A stretch of 43,435 bases of DNA from Planctomycetota bacterium (GTDB taxonomy: Bacteria > Planctomycetota > Planctomycetia > Gemmatales > Gemmataceae): positions 1 through 43,435 of the forward strand of contig JAJXWW010000191.1 in NCBI GenBank assembly GCA_021781415.1. Reading direction: 5' to 3'. The notes under the pieces were generated by a model. The model was not told the DNA's origin. It was given only the letters and a program-made list of their open reading frames with translations, and made no database searches. A program made the position numbers and the translations under genes. Positions 8,871-16,941 of the stretch are shown in pieces (within the stretch, counting starts at the first letter, position 1; every line of letters starts with the position of its first letter).

Positions 8871-9199
8871 GGCTGGGGAATTACACTCAAGCGAAAGATG
8901 CAGGTTCGTGGATACGGATAGATCCGCATCCATCCCTCTCCCCAACGCCGATCCGCCTCCAGCGACTGCTCCACATCGAGCGGCACATCCAACTCGAAAA
9001 CGATGTGCCGGTCGTTGGCAATCTCCGGATCGTCTTCGGCGAACACTTCAAATCGCGTAGCACAAGGATAAACCTCCCGCGTCCATTCGATCAATGGCGA
9101 TAGGTATGGTTCGACGCCTTGTTCTCTCGCGAAAGCGAGGACTTCCGTAGGCACGACGGGATGCGGCGCGCTGGAAAGCGCTTGGTTGCGAACGATCAT
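8867..9199 (-). CDS. Small partner of HEPN protein, unknown family
   Basis: This 110-residue acidic protein has no signal peptide or membrane segment. Recognisable stretches are PTEVLAFAREQGVEPYLSPL and DDPEIANDRHIVFELDVPLD, followed by a Trp-rich RRWGEGWMRIYP. The spacing suggests a small alpha/beta fold. From memory, similar proteins occur directly upstream of HEPN genes in other bacteria, but I know of no assigned function. A GTG at 9202 also opens the frame; the ATG at 9199 is preferred because GGAGGA then lies at a better distance. The gene ends in an ATGA overlap with the HEPN gene, so stoichiometric expression is likely. Confidence 0.7.
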   Translation of the reverse strand: MIVRNQALSSAPHPVVPTEVLAFAREQGVEPYLSPLIEWTREVYPCATRFEVFAEDDPEIANDRHIVFELDVPLDVEQSLEADRRWGEGWMRIYPYPRTCIFRLSVIPQP

Positions 9200-9303
9200 C
9201 ACTTCCTCCGGCTGGTCCTAGTCGTTACTCTCTTTCGCCTGAGTGCGGGTGAGAATCCGGTAAACGAGCCACGATTGGCAACACGAGCCGACCGGCCGAG
9301 CGG

Positions 9304-10623
9304 TTAGGGATTGCTCAGTGCGCGAACGGTGCGACCGGCTTCCGTTTGCACGGCCGGGTTGGGATGGTGAGCGAGTTTGTCGAGATACGGTTGTAGAGCG
9401 GACAAATCGAATTGCGGATTTTGGCGGTGTAGCTCGGCGACGGCCTTCAAGGCATTGAGCATCGTCTCCAGTATCACTCCGCGATCTGGCTGCTCCGTCG
9501 TCCCGTTCTTCGATTTAATGACAAATATAGTCTTCAAATCTTCTTCGTCGAGCAGAGTTTGCAACAGGGAGATGCGGACCTTCCAGCCGTGGCGCGCCAG
9601 CGCGATTGCGGCGTTGGCCTGCACGCGGAAACCGGGCTTCTTGACGATGCTGCCCGTGTCGCGTTCGGCGTTCTCCCCCTCTAGTTTGGCGAGGTCTTCT
9701 TCGCCTCGTCCCGAGTCGTCGCACAGGCGGCGCAAGGTTTTTTCGATGCGCTGGTTCTCCGCCGGGGTGCCGCTCCAGAAGTTGGCGGCGAACGCCGCCC
9801 AGCCGCGCAGCGACGGATCCTCGGCGTCGGCGCATGTCTCCAGGACGCGATCGAAGCCAAGCGCGCTCCGCTCGCCCGCTCGCCTGTTTTTCAGATAATC
9901 GAGAGTGCTTTTGTTTTCTTTAATTCGTTCGACCTCGGCGTCGGTCGGTTCCAATTGTGCCAAGACCGCCGTTTGCCGCTCGATCGGTAGGTTGTCGAAA
10001 CGCTTGAGGTTCTCGCCGAGATTGGCCAGCGCCCAGAGAGCTTGTCTCCGTCGAGCGTTCAAGGCGCGCGGATCCAGTCCGCTCTGCTGAACGGCTAACT
10101 CTTCCAGTATCGGCGAGCCGGCGGGGATCATGAAATGACCGAGGCACTGCGTCAGCAAAAGAATATAATTGCGATCCGAATCAAGTTTTTTCAGTTCGCT
10201 CATCTCCTCCGACGGCGACAGCTTGGCAAAGAGATCGGCGTGGGCTTTCTCGAACGGAGCGCTGCGGTCGATCGCGCGGCGTAGGCGATGGGTCAATTGG
10301 AGGGCAAAGTCGCAGTTGGAAGCGAGATCGTCGTCGCGCAATAGCACTTGGGCCAGATCGTTGGCGGCGCGCCAGCGGACTTCATTGTTGGAGTCGTCGA
10401 GATCGCGCAAAAACTGTTGCGGCGAGGCGCTACCCCACGCGCGGCCGAAAAGGAGCTTACCCGCTTTGTTCAACAGGGGTTGACCGACGATTAACAGGAG
10501 AACGACACCGCCGACGATCATCGCCGGCACGCCGAACAGACGAAAGAACATACTACCCGACGGCGGGGTGACGGTCGGCAAACCCGGATCGGCGGGCATG
10601 GTTGGCAACGATTCGGACGGCAT
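9304..10623 (-). CDS. Membrane-anchored HEAT-repeat-like protein
   Basis: The 439-residue protein starts with a Pro-rich stretch, then one hydrophobic segment at about residues 25-50 (VPAMIVGGVVLLLIVG). The rest is helical. FLRDLDDSNNEVRWRAANDLAQVLLRD, ALWALANLGEN, RGWAAFAANFW, VQANAAIALARHGW and the closing HHPNPAVQTEAGRTVRAL are typical HEAT-like units. Such repeats bind partner proteins; nothing points to an enzyme. The ATG at 10623 was chosen over a start 14 codons upstream because it follows a GAGG ribosome-binding motif at good spacing. It lies 82 bases downstream of the amidohydrolase gene on the same strand. Confidence 0.75.
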   Translation of the reverse strand: MPSESLPTMPADPGLPTVTPPSGSMFFRLFGVPAMIVGGVVLLLIVGQPLLNKAGKLLFGRAWGSASPQQFLRDLDDSNNEVRWRAANDLAQVLLRDDDLASNCDFALQLTHRLRRAIDRSAPFEKAHADLFAKLSPSEEMSELKKLDSDRNYILLLTQCLGHFMIPAGSPILEELAVQQSGLDPRALNARRRQALWALANLGENLKRFDNLPIERQTAVLAQLEPTDAEVERIKENKSTLDYLKNRRAGERSALGFDRVLETCADAEDPSLRGWAAFAANFWSGTPAENQRIEKTLRRLCDDSGRGEEDLAKLEGENAERDTGSIVKKPGFRVQANAAIALARHGWKVRISLLQTLLDEEDLKTIFVIKSKNGTTEQPDRGVILETMLNALKAVAELHRQNPQFDLSALQPYLDKLAHHPNPAVQTEAGRTVRALSNP

Positions 10624-10705
10624 GAAATACCTCAATCGAGAGTCCCACCGGTTCGCGGCACGCACAAGAGGGATCCTTGCCTGCGCTCGGCGAACCGATT
10701 AGCAG

Positions 10706-11734
10706 TCATCTCTTTAATTTTAGCAAACGCAAGGCATTTGTCCGATAGACCTGCTCCAGCACATCTTTCGGCAGGTCCAGTCCGCGCAGCATCGGCGTGG
10801 CGGGGCCATCGTTCTCCGGCGTGAAATCGGGGTCTTGAATGGGACTTGGGCCTTCCCAATCGCTCTCCCAGAGGGTGCGCTCGCACCAATAACGGCTGAC
10901 ATAATGTTCGCGGTGCAAGGCGGGGCGCGTCACGAGATCGGTACCGAACAAAAAGCGCGTCGGATGACGACAAATGAGATCGCGTATGGCCTCGCGGTGG
11001 GCCGACACTTCTCGAATCTGCCATTTGGCCGCGCTGGTGTCGATGTAAAAGTTCGGAAAGCGTTCGAGCATTTCTTGCAGGTGATCGGGATGCTCGGGAT
11101 CGCCGCTCATATGCGCGCCGAGCCAAATGAGGTCCGGGAACATCTCCATCATGCGATAGAATGGCGGATACTGCTCGTCTTTGGTGCCGAAGCGCGCGGC
11201 ATCGGTGTAGACTTTTTGGAACCAAATGTCTGGGTCGGCGACATGGACCATGATGAGGCGGATGCCGGCAGCTCGAGCGCGCTTCGCCGCTTCGATGCGC
11301 CACGGAGCATCGACGAACAAACCGCGCTCTCGTCCACGAGGAGCGGACCAGAACTTGATTATCTCGACGCCTAATTCCAAGTAGCGATCGAGCAAGCGGT
11401 AGGCCGCGTCGTCCGGTTCGTCCTTCTTCTTGTTGATCATTCCATTGAAACCGAGGCGATCCCCGAAGGCATCGCGGAGGATTGGAATGTCCTCCGGCGG
11501 GCACATGGTATAGGTGCGTTCGATGCCGAACTCCGCGGCGACATCGAGCATGGCGCGGGGCTGATTCACATTGTCTTCGACCACTTCGTCCGGCTTCTCG
11601 AAGTTGCGCGGCCGCATGACGTGCGCATGAATGTCGACGATCGGCGAGCCATCGTAGCGGAGATGACGGCGGTTCGCGTAATCTTGGCCGGTGACGTTGT
11701 ACTCGGGGACACGAACGGATTCAGTCGCGCTCAT
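10706..11734 (-). CDS. Amidohydrolase family 2 (TIM-barrel metal hydrolase)
   Basis: The 342-residue protein matches the amidohydrolase-2 (decarboxylase/hydrolase) superfamily. The first strand carries the metal-binding H-x-H (VDIHAHVMRP), later come the His residues of LIMVHVADPD and LIWLGAHMSGDPEHPD, and the barrel ends in the catalytic Asp of LFGTDLVTR. The family includes 2-pyrone-4,6-dicarboxylate and 4-oxalomesaconate hydrolases and ACMS-type decarboxylases; the substrate here is not clear. The ATG at 11734 begins MSATESVRVPEY; the frame runs on upstream through the hairpin at 11756-11813 and that part is not coding. No signal peptide is seen. Confidence 0.87.
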   Translation of the reverse strand: MSATESVRVPEYNVTGQDYANRRHLRYDGSPIVDIHAHVMRPRNFEKPDEVVEDNVNQPRAMLDVAAEFGIERTYTMCPPEDIPILRDAFGDRLGFNGMINKKKDEPDDAAYRLLDRYLELGVEIIKFWSAPRGRERGLFVDAPWRIEAAKRARAAGIRLIMVHVADPDIWFQKVYTDAARFGTKDEQYPPFYRMMEMFPDLIWLGAHMSGDPEHPDHLQEMLERFPNFYIDTSAAKWQIREVSAHREAIRDLICRHPTRFLFGTDLVTRPALHREHYVSRYWCERTLWESDWEGPSPIQDPDFTPENDGPATPMLRGLDLPKDVLEQVYRTNALRLLKLKR

Positions 11735-11755
11735 CTCGGTTCTCGCATAAATGGC

Positions 11756-11813
11756 GGTTAGCCGCGACGCGCAGCGGAGCGCGAGCGCGCTCCGCTGCGC
11801 GTCGCGGCTAACC
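11756..11813. repeat. 27-bp perfect palindrome (REP-like)
   Basis: Two 27-base arms (11756-11782 and 11787-11813) are exact reverse complements around a GAGC loop. The arm begins GGTTAGCCGCGACG and is very GC-rich. It lies between the DinB-like and amidohydrolase genes, both minus strand. Without a T-run on either side it is not a standard terminator. It could stabilise the 3' end of the upstream mRNA or be a dispersed chromosomal repeat; only one copy was seen here. Confidence 0.85.
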
Positions 11814-11819
11814 ATTGTT

Positions 11820-12311
11820 TTAGAACAATACGGGTTTGCCGAGCTTGCGGCGAACGACGGAGAATTGACCGGCGTGCATCATGGTATGATTGGCAACCAG
11901 AATCAGCAGATCGCCGAGTTTGGGCGCGAAATTGGCCATCTGCCCCTCGGTCGGTTTATCCAAATCGGCGTCGGAGAGCTTGGCCACGGCGGCCTTGGTA
12001 GCCTCGCGCATCTTGTTGAACAAGTCCACATACTGCTGTTTGCCGAGAAATCCCTGCGTGGAAGGATTCGTCGCCATGCTTTGCGCGTGCTGTTCCTCGA
12101 AGCCAGCCGGAAGCTGAGGAGCCGACATGCCCGGCACTTGGCTGACCAAACGACCCTCCGAGGCGATCAAATGGCCGATCTGCCAGGCGATGTGATTGGA
12201 ACCGTCGATCGGTCGCACCAAGAGATCGGCGTCCGACAGATCGGCGACGAACCAATTGACCAGATGCTGGGTGGAAGCCAACACCGTTTCGACGACTTTG
12301 TTGCCGTTCAT
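11820..12311 (-). CDS. DinB-like metal-binding four-helix protein
   Basis: This 163-residue protein fits the DinB/YfiT-like four-helix bundle: LASTQHLVNWFVADLSDADL at the start, HIAWQIGHLIASEG at about residues 40-53 and HTMMHAGQFSVVRRKLG near the end. The three His positions (one in the first helix, one in the second motif, H-x3-H in the last) are the usual metal ligands. Family members act as thiol-dependent transferases (bacillithiol or mycothiol) or have no known role. Length is typical. It precedes the 27-bp palindrome. Confidence 0.85.
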   Translation of the reverse strand: MNGNKVVETVLASTQHLVNWFVADLSDADLLVRPIDGSNHIAWQIGHLIASEGRLVSQVPGMSAPQLPAGFEEQHAQSMATNPSTQGFLGKQQYVDLFNKMREATKAAVAKLSDADLDKPTEGQMANFAPKLGDLLILVANHTMMHAGQFSVVRRKLGKPVLF

Positions 12312-12447
12312 GCAAAACCTTTCTTACCAAGATGAGAGGGAAACTCCATGCACCGCATTCCAGATGTGAAAGGTGCTGGATCATTGTACACTCTCGTTGG
12401 CGCGATGGCTAGGTTTGCGGTCGGTAACAATGGGGACTTTTTGTCTT

Positions 12448-12475
12448 ATACCCGGCAGCTAACGCTGCCGGGTAT
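12448..12475. repeat. CCGGCAGC palindrome family, copy 1
   Basis: Two exact 12-base arms (ATACCCGGCAGC and its complement) flank a TAAC loop. The core CCGGCAGC-N4-GCTGCCGG recurs at 17611-17633 and 23330-23354, with a decayed copy at 23288-23312. This copy lies 13 bases past the stop of the ThuA-like gene. No T-run follows on either strand. Confidence 0.85.
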
Positions 12476-12488
12476 GACTGCGTGAGAG

Positions 12489-13484
12489 TCACTTCGTCGG
12501 CAGCGAACTGGTCTTGTCCGCCGTCGGGAAGTCCTTGGGCAGTGGCAGGGTCACGCGGCCGGTGGCGGCCCATTCGGTGCCGCGCTGGAGCGTGCCGACG
12601 AAACCGACGCAGCGCATCGAGCGATCGTCGTGGCCCATCGGCGTATGGAAGACGCGGCCTTTGCCGTAGGAAACCGTCCACATCATCGGTTCGTGTTCGC
12701 CGGTGCCGCCGAACTTCTTCTCGTCGAAGGCGGTGGCCAACAGATGCACGTTCTCGATAGGACCGCGCATGCCGTGATACAGTTCGTCGCCCGCGTGCAT
12801 CCATTCGCGCGGCATTCCCTTGGTGATGGGATGCTCGGCGTCGCGCAGAGTAATCGGAAACGGATGATACGCCCCATGTCCCGCGCCCGGTCCCTTGCCT
12901 TTGGGAAGACGCGCTTCCTTGCCGTCGGCGTCGAGGGTCAGCCGGCTGCCGAATTTGTTGTCGCGCCAGCCCATGCCGATCATGCGGTTGTATTCGCCCC
13001 AACTGCCGAACGAATTGTTGGCCGCGTGGACGACGACCAGACCGATCTTGCCCTCGCGGAGCCGGTCTTCCAAATCCTTTTGAAACTCTTTCGACCAGGC
13101 ATCGCCGTTGTAGTTGCTGAGAACCACGTGATATTTGCTCAGGTCGGGATGGAATTGAGACATCTTTTTAGTATAATTATCCTGCTTATCTTTGTATTCG
13201 GCCAATGCCTTTTTGTACTTGGCCTGCTCTGCCTCATTCCGGCCGTCTTTCGGTTTGGCCGGAGCATGCGGCCTTTCGGGAGTGGTGGCCACTTCCACCT
13301 CAAATCGACCGCAGCTTTCCAATTCTTGTTTCATCAGCGGCGTGGTGGCGCGCCAGTTGTGATTGTTCTGCCCGTCGATAATCAGCACGCGAATCTTGTC
13401 GGACGAGGAGGCGTCGGGCTTGTCGGCCGCCAGCACCGGCACGAGGGCGACGGCGGCGACGGCGAGCGAGAGGAGCTTGCGCAT
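12489..13484 (-). CDS. Secreted ThuA-like domain protein
   Basis: The 331-residue protein opens with a signal peptide (MRKLLSLAVAAVALVPVLAA) and then a ThuA-like (trehalose utilisation) glutamine-amidotransferase-type fold: IRVLIIDGQNNHNW, LVVVHAANNSF, HPITKGMPREWMHAGDELYH, WTVSYGKGRVFHTPMGHD and the late CVGFVGTLQRGTEWAA. A Lys/Glu-rich insertion at about residues 75-115 separates the first strands. ThuA proteins are common in planctomycetes near sugar-related genes; no catalytic activity is firmly known. SD-like AAGGA precedes the ATG. Confidence 0.9.
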   Translation of the reverse strand: MRKLLSLAVAAVALVPVLAADKPDASSSDKIRVLIIDGQNNHNWRATTPLMKQELESCGRFEVEVATTPERPHAPAKPKDGRNEAEQAKYKKALAEYKDKQDNYTKKMSQFHPDLSKYHVVLSNYNGDAWSKEFQKDLEDRLREGKIGLVVVHAANNSFGSWGEYNRMIGMGWRDNKFGSRLTLDADGKEARLPKGKGPGAGHGAYHPFPITLRDAEHPITKGMPREWMHAGDELYHGMRGPIENVHLLATAFDEKKFGGTGEHEPMMWTVSYGKGRVFHTPMGHDDRSMRCVGFVGTLQRGTEWAATGRVTLPLPKDFPTADKTSSLPTK

Positions 13485-13509
13485 GGTGGGAATTCCTTGG
13501 TTGGGAGGG

Positions 13510-13557
13510 AATGAAAGCCGTTCGCGGTTTCGCCGTGGGAGTGAAACCGCGAACGGC
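13510..13557 (-). terminator. Hairpin terminator after the HU-like gene
   Basis: A perfect 15-bp stem (13517-13531 with 13543-13557) encloses an 11-base loop. Read on the minus strand, the stem starts 26 bases past the HU stop and is followed by TTTCATT, a weak T tail. It separates HU from the ThuA-like gene. Confidence 0.65.
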
Positions 13558-13583
13558 AGACGCTCGCGGAAGGAGGAACGACC

Positions 13584-13913
13584 TTACTTGATCGATTCCT
13601 TGAGCGTCTTGACCGGAAACATCTTGACGACGTTGTGCGCCGGCTTGGCTTTGATGGTGATCTCTTCGCCGGTGAAGGGGTTTTTACCCTTGCGCGCCTT
13701 CGTGGCCGGCTTGCTCTTCCGCTTCATGCGGACGACGCCCGGCAGCGTGAACACGCCCGGCCCCTTCTTGCTCAGTTCGCGGACGACCAGTTTCGTCAAG
13801 GCGTCGAAGACTTCGGTCACTTGCTTGCGCGTCAGTCCCGTGACCTTGGCAAGGTCTTGATACATCGCCGATTTCGTAATCGGCTTGGCCTTGGAAGCGT
13901 TGTTGTCGGCCAT
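13584..13913 (-). CDS. HU/IHF-family DNA-binding protein
   Basis: The 109-residue basic protein belongs to the HU/IHF nucleoid-protein family. After an N-terminal extension, helices ITKSAMYQDLAKVTGLTRKQVTEVFDAL lead to the beta-arm region LPGVVRMKRKSKPATKARKGKNPFTGEEITIKAKPAHNVVKMFPVKTLKESI. The RKGKNPFTGE motif matches the classical RxxRNPxTGE arm with substitutions. It probably binds DNA as a dimer, bending or compacting it. The ATG at 13913 follows GAGGAG; an upstream in-frame start would remove that spacing. It has its own promoter and a terminator, so it is likely monocistronic. Confidence 0.92.
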   Translation of the reverse strand: MADNNASKAKPITKSAMYQDLAKVTGLTRKQVTEVFDALTKLVVRELSKKGPGVFTLPGVVRMKRKSKPATKARKGKNPFTGEEITIKAKPAHNVVKMFPVKTLKESIK

Positions 13914-14288
13914 CGATCTCCTCACAAATACTCGGTTGGGGTGAAAAACATTACGCAATATGAGCGAGAGTAGAAGGGGAGAACGAGAATGTCAATCGGA
14001 TATTCTGGGAAAAATCGCACCTTTTGGGTAAATTCTTCTCTCCAGCCCGCATTTTCCGCCCACTTTGCCCTTCTCGAGGCAATTGAGCGGGGTAAATGGC
14101 CGCCCGTGCGTCCGATCGATGCGGATGCGAACACCCACCCATTGCTCGCAAATGACCCCGCACAAAGCCCCTCGTTTACCGCGCATTCAGATCATTTGCC
14201 AACTTCGACACTGTTCGCCGATGCCGCATTCTTCCGATAACAGGAGAGAGCGATACAATCGGCACGAATCGGATAAAGCGAGAACCCG
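13914..14288. other. Divergent intergenic region, HU and flagellar cluster
   Basis: This 375-base gap separates HU from flgF. It holds the HU promoter. On the plus strand a TACAAT hexamer at 14254-14259 could be a -10 box for flgF, with a poor TTCCGA at 14232-14237 and 16-base spacing; no convincing sigma-28 or sigma-54 site was seen. Several short open frames are present but lack coding features. Confidence 0.4.
13967..13995 (-). promoter_or_regulatory. Sigma-70-type promoter for the HU-like gene
   Basis: Read on the minus strand, a perfect TTGACA (13990-13995) precedes TACTCT (13967-13972) by 17 bases. The -10 box is a partial match. Transcription would start about 45 bases before the HU start codon. 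Confidence 0.6.
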
Positions 14289-15008
14289 ATGCTTCAAGGC
14301 TATTACAGCGCCGCCTCCGGTATGCGCGCGGCGCTGCAAAATCAAGACGTTTTAGCCCAGAACTTGGCCCATGCGTCGGTTCCGGGCTATCGGCGGCAAG
14401 GGCTGTCGTTCGCATCGTACGTCGCGTCGGGCAGCGCGCCCGCCGACGGATCGAAAGCTCCTGCTCCGCACGGCGCTGCGATTGCCGAACACGCTTCCTC
14501 CTTCGTCGCGGGACCGATCCAGCAAACGGGAAATCCACTGGAATGCGCTCTCCAAGGCGACGGCTTCTTCGTTCTCGATGGGCCAAAAGGTCCGATGTAC
14601 ACGCGCAACGGCCAGTTTCAGCTGAATGCCTCGGGTCGGTTGGTTAATCAGAGCGGCTATCTGGTGCGCGGTGTTGGAGCAATTCCGCAGAGTGCCTCGA
14701 AAATCCAAATCGCCCAAGACGGCACGGTCATGGCGGACAGTACTTCGGTCGGCCAGCTGGAGTTAGTCGCGTTCAACGATCCCAAGCAACTCGTCCGGGC
14801 CGGTACCACGATGTTCCAAGCACCTCCCGGCACGACGACGCAAGCCTTTACTGGTACCTTGCGCCAGGGCTATCGAGAGGGATCGAACGTGCAGGTGGTT
14901 CACGAGATGGTGCAAATGATTTCCGGTTTGCGCCAGTACGAGGCCGCGGGCAAGGCGATGCGCTCACTTTCCGACGCCATGCAGCAACGCATCAACGCGC
15001 AGATGTAA
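14289..15008 (+). CDS. flgF: Flagellar rod protein FlgF
   Basis: This 239-residue protein is a flagellar hook-basal-body family protein. The N-terminal rod motif (MLQGYYSAASGM..., QDVLAQNLAHASVPGYRRQ) and C-terminal rod domain (GYREGSNVQVVHEMVQMISGLRQYEAAGKAMRSL) frame a central beta domain containing LQGDGFFVLDGPKGPMYTRNGQF. FlgF and FlgG are close relatives; position ahead of a clear FlgG and the shorter length favour FlgF. It would form part of the rod crossing the periplasm. No strong ribosome-binding motif precedes the ATG. It is the first gene of the cluster. Confidence 0.85.
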   Translation: MLQGYYSAASGMRAALQNQDVLAQNLAHASVPGYRRQGLSFASYVASGSAPADGSKAPAPHGAAIAEHASSFVAGPIQQTGNPLECALQGDGFFVLDGPKGPMYTRNGQFQLNASGRLVNQSGYLVRGVGAIPQSASKIQIAQDGTVMADSTSVGQLELVAFNDPKQLVRAGTTMFQAPPGTTTQAFTGTLRQGYREGSNVQVVHEMVQMISGLRQYEAAGKAMRSLSDAMQQRINAQM

Positions 15009-15059
15009 ACCCGTTTGAGCGCGAGCGAGAGATGATTCGCAAGGACGAGGAATCGACAA

Positions 15060-15848
15060 ATGATTCGTGCCCTCTTTACTGCCGCCACCGGCATGAACGC
15101 CCAGCAAACCATGGTGGATAGCTCGTCGAATAATTTGGCGAACGTCAACACCACCGGCTTCAAGCGCATGCAGCCGCAATTTCAAGATTTGATCTATCTC
15201 ACCGACCGCCAGCCCGGTTCGATCGCGCAGCAAGGGCTGCCCCTGCCCACCGGCTTGCAGGTCGGCACGGGCGTGGCCATCTCCGGCAACCAAAAAGTGT
15301 TCACCGCCGGTACGCTCAACAACACCTCGAACCCCTACGACGTGGCCATCGACGGCGACGGCTTCTTTCAAGTGACCATGCCCAACGGTCTCATTTACTA
15401 CACGCGCGCCGGCAATTTCAGCATTAACAACAACGGAACCATCGTGACCTCGGACGGGTTTCAGATCAATCCGCAACTCAACATCCCACAAAACGCCATC
15501 TCGGTGTCCATCGGCACGGACGGCACCCTGTCGGTGATGACGCCCGGCGGCACTTCGCCGACGCAGATCGGCCAGCTGACTCTGGTGCGCTTTCAAAATC
15601 CGGCGGGGTTGAACAACGAAGGACGCAATCTCTACTCGCAAACTCTGGCTTCCGGCTCGCCCATCCAGACGCAAGCCGGGCAAAACGGCGCGGGTCTGAT
15701 TCGCCAAGGCTTTCTCGAAGGCTCCAACGTGGATGTGGTGGCCGAAATGGTCAACCTCATCGTCGCGCAACGCGCCTACGAGTTCAACACCAAGGCGATC
15801 ACCACCGCCGATCAAATGCTGTCCTTCACCACGAACCTGATTCGCTAA
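15060..15848 (+). CDS. flgG: Flagellar distal rod protein FlgG
   Basis: The 262 residues match FlgG in length and sequence: MIRALFTAATGMNAQQTMVD at the start, NNLANVNTTGFKR, the AIDGDGFFQV stretch, TRAGNFSINNNGTIVTSDGF and the C-terminal GFLEGSNVDVVAEMVNLI, VAQRAYEFNTKAI. It polymerises as the distal rod through the periplasm. GAGGAA lies 7 bases before the ATG. It follows flgF by 51 bases. Confidence 0.97.
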   Translation: MIRALFTAATGMNAQQTMVDSSSNNLANVNTTGFKRMQPQFQDLIYLTDRQPGSIAQQGLPLPTGLQVGTGVAISGNQKVFTAGTLNNTSNPYDVAIDGDGFFQVTMPNGLIYYTRAGNFSINNNGTIVTSDGFQINPQLNIPQNAISVSIGTDGTLSVMTPGGTSPTQIGQLTLVRFQNPAGLNNEGRNLYSQTLASGSPIQTQAGQNGAGLIRQGFLEGSNVDVVAEMVNLIVAQRAYEFNTKAITTADQMLSFTTNLIR

Positions 15849-15886
15849 CGCTGGACGACGGAGTTCCTTTGCCTGGAGGAATCGCG

Positions 15887-16891
15887 ATGAATCGTAAGCG
15901 GTGGACGTTTTTCCTGGCGTTTCTCGTCGCTGGGCCGCTCGGTCGCCCGGCGTCTTCGTCGGCCGAAGTCGCACCGTCGAGCGTTCTCGTCCTTCGACTC
16001 CGCGCCACGGCGACGGCGAAGGGAACACAAGTGACGATTGAAGATATTGCCGATCTGCAAGGTTGCTCGGAGTTTCAGCGTAAGCGCTTGGCGCGGATCG
16101 ATCTGGCCGAGTTGCCGCTGTCGAGTCAGCCCATTTTGGTTTCGCAGCAGCAGATCAACTTTCGGCTGCAATTGGCGGGGTTCGACGCGCGCGCCTTTCG
16201 ATTGGAAGGACCGCGATTCGTCCGTGTGAGCCGAGCGGCCGGAGAGGGACTCGATGCGAAGATAGCGGCCCTAGCGAAGCAAACGGTGGAAGAGAGACTG
16301 TCCGGACGGACGGAAGATGTTGCCATACAGTTGGCGCAGAACGTGAGTTTGCCGCCCTTGAACGCCGACGGCGGCGACATCCATCTCGAAGCCGAGATTC
16401 GTTCGCCAATCCTGCCGCCTTGCCGGGTGTCCGTCGAAGTTGGCATCTACATTCGCGGCGCGCGCCGCAACGGCGTAGTCGTCTACCTGGACGTGAAAAA
16501 AATGCAATCGGTCCCCGTCGCCGTGCGGCGCATCGACACCGGCGAGGCATTCACCTCCGACAATGTGCGCGTGGAGCGCGTCGCCATCGAGAACGGTCTG
16601 AAGGCCGTCGATTCGGCGAGTCTCACGGGCCGGCACGCTCGCCGCTCCATCCTGTCGGGTCGCCCCATCGAACCCGACGACGTGGGGTCGGACGCTGCCT
16701 CCGCCGTGATCGTTCACAATAACGATCTCGTTCATCTCATAGCCAAAGTGGGACATCTCCAGGTGAAGACGCGCGGAGAGGCGTTACAGAGCGGGCATGT
16801 TGGCCAAATGATCCAAGTGCGCAACCTCGATTCCAAAACCACGGTTACCGGCCGAATCGTCGATGGTTCGACGGTGGAGGTCGAGTATTGA
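15887..16891 (+). CDS. flgA: Flagellar P-ring assembly chaperone FlgA
   Basis: FlgA is a periplasmic chaperone needed to build the P ring from FlgI. The 334-residue protein has a signal peptide (MNRKRWTFFLAFLVAGPLG), an N-terminal domain beginning VTIEDIADLQG, a SAF-like domain (VPVAVRRIDTGEAFTSDNV) and the C-terminal FlgA module ending GHVGQMIQVRNLDSKTTVTGRIVDGSTVEVEY. It is longer than enterobacterial FlgA (about 220), with extra sequence in the N-terminal half. The ATG at 15887 was preferred over a TTG at 15869 because GGAGGA (15875-15880) lies 6 bases before it. Confidence 0.9.
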   Translation: MNRKRWTFFLAFLVAGPLGRPASSSAEVAPSSVLVLRLRATATAKGTQVTIEDIADLQGCSEFQRKRLARIDLAELPLSSQPILVSQQQINFRLQLAGFDARAFRLEGPRFVRVSRAAGEGLDAKIAALAKQTVEERLSGRTEDVAIQLAQNVSLPPLNADGGDIHLEAEIRSPILPPCRVSVEVGIYIRGARRNGVVVYLDVKKMQSVPVAVRRIDTGEAFTSDNVRVERVAIENGLKAVDSASLTGRHARRSILSGRPIEPDDVGSDAASAVIVHNNDLVHLIAKVGHLQVKTRGEALQSGHVGQMIQVRNLDSKTTVTGRIVDGSTVEVEY

Positions 16892-16941
16892 TCGATCGGA
16901 TCGAACCCAATGAGGGAAGGCCCACGCCGCGAGGAGTTGTT

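Noticed and set aside
13989..14240. Small plus-strand open frame in the HU-flgF gap
   Set aside because: It overlaps the HU promoter, has no ribosome-binding motif and no family resemblance.
14964..16028. A 354-codon minus-strand open frame opposite flgG and flgA
   Set aside because: Antisense shadow with biased composition; the plus strand has flgG and flgA motifs.
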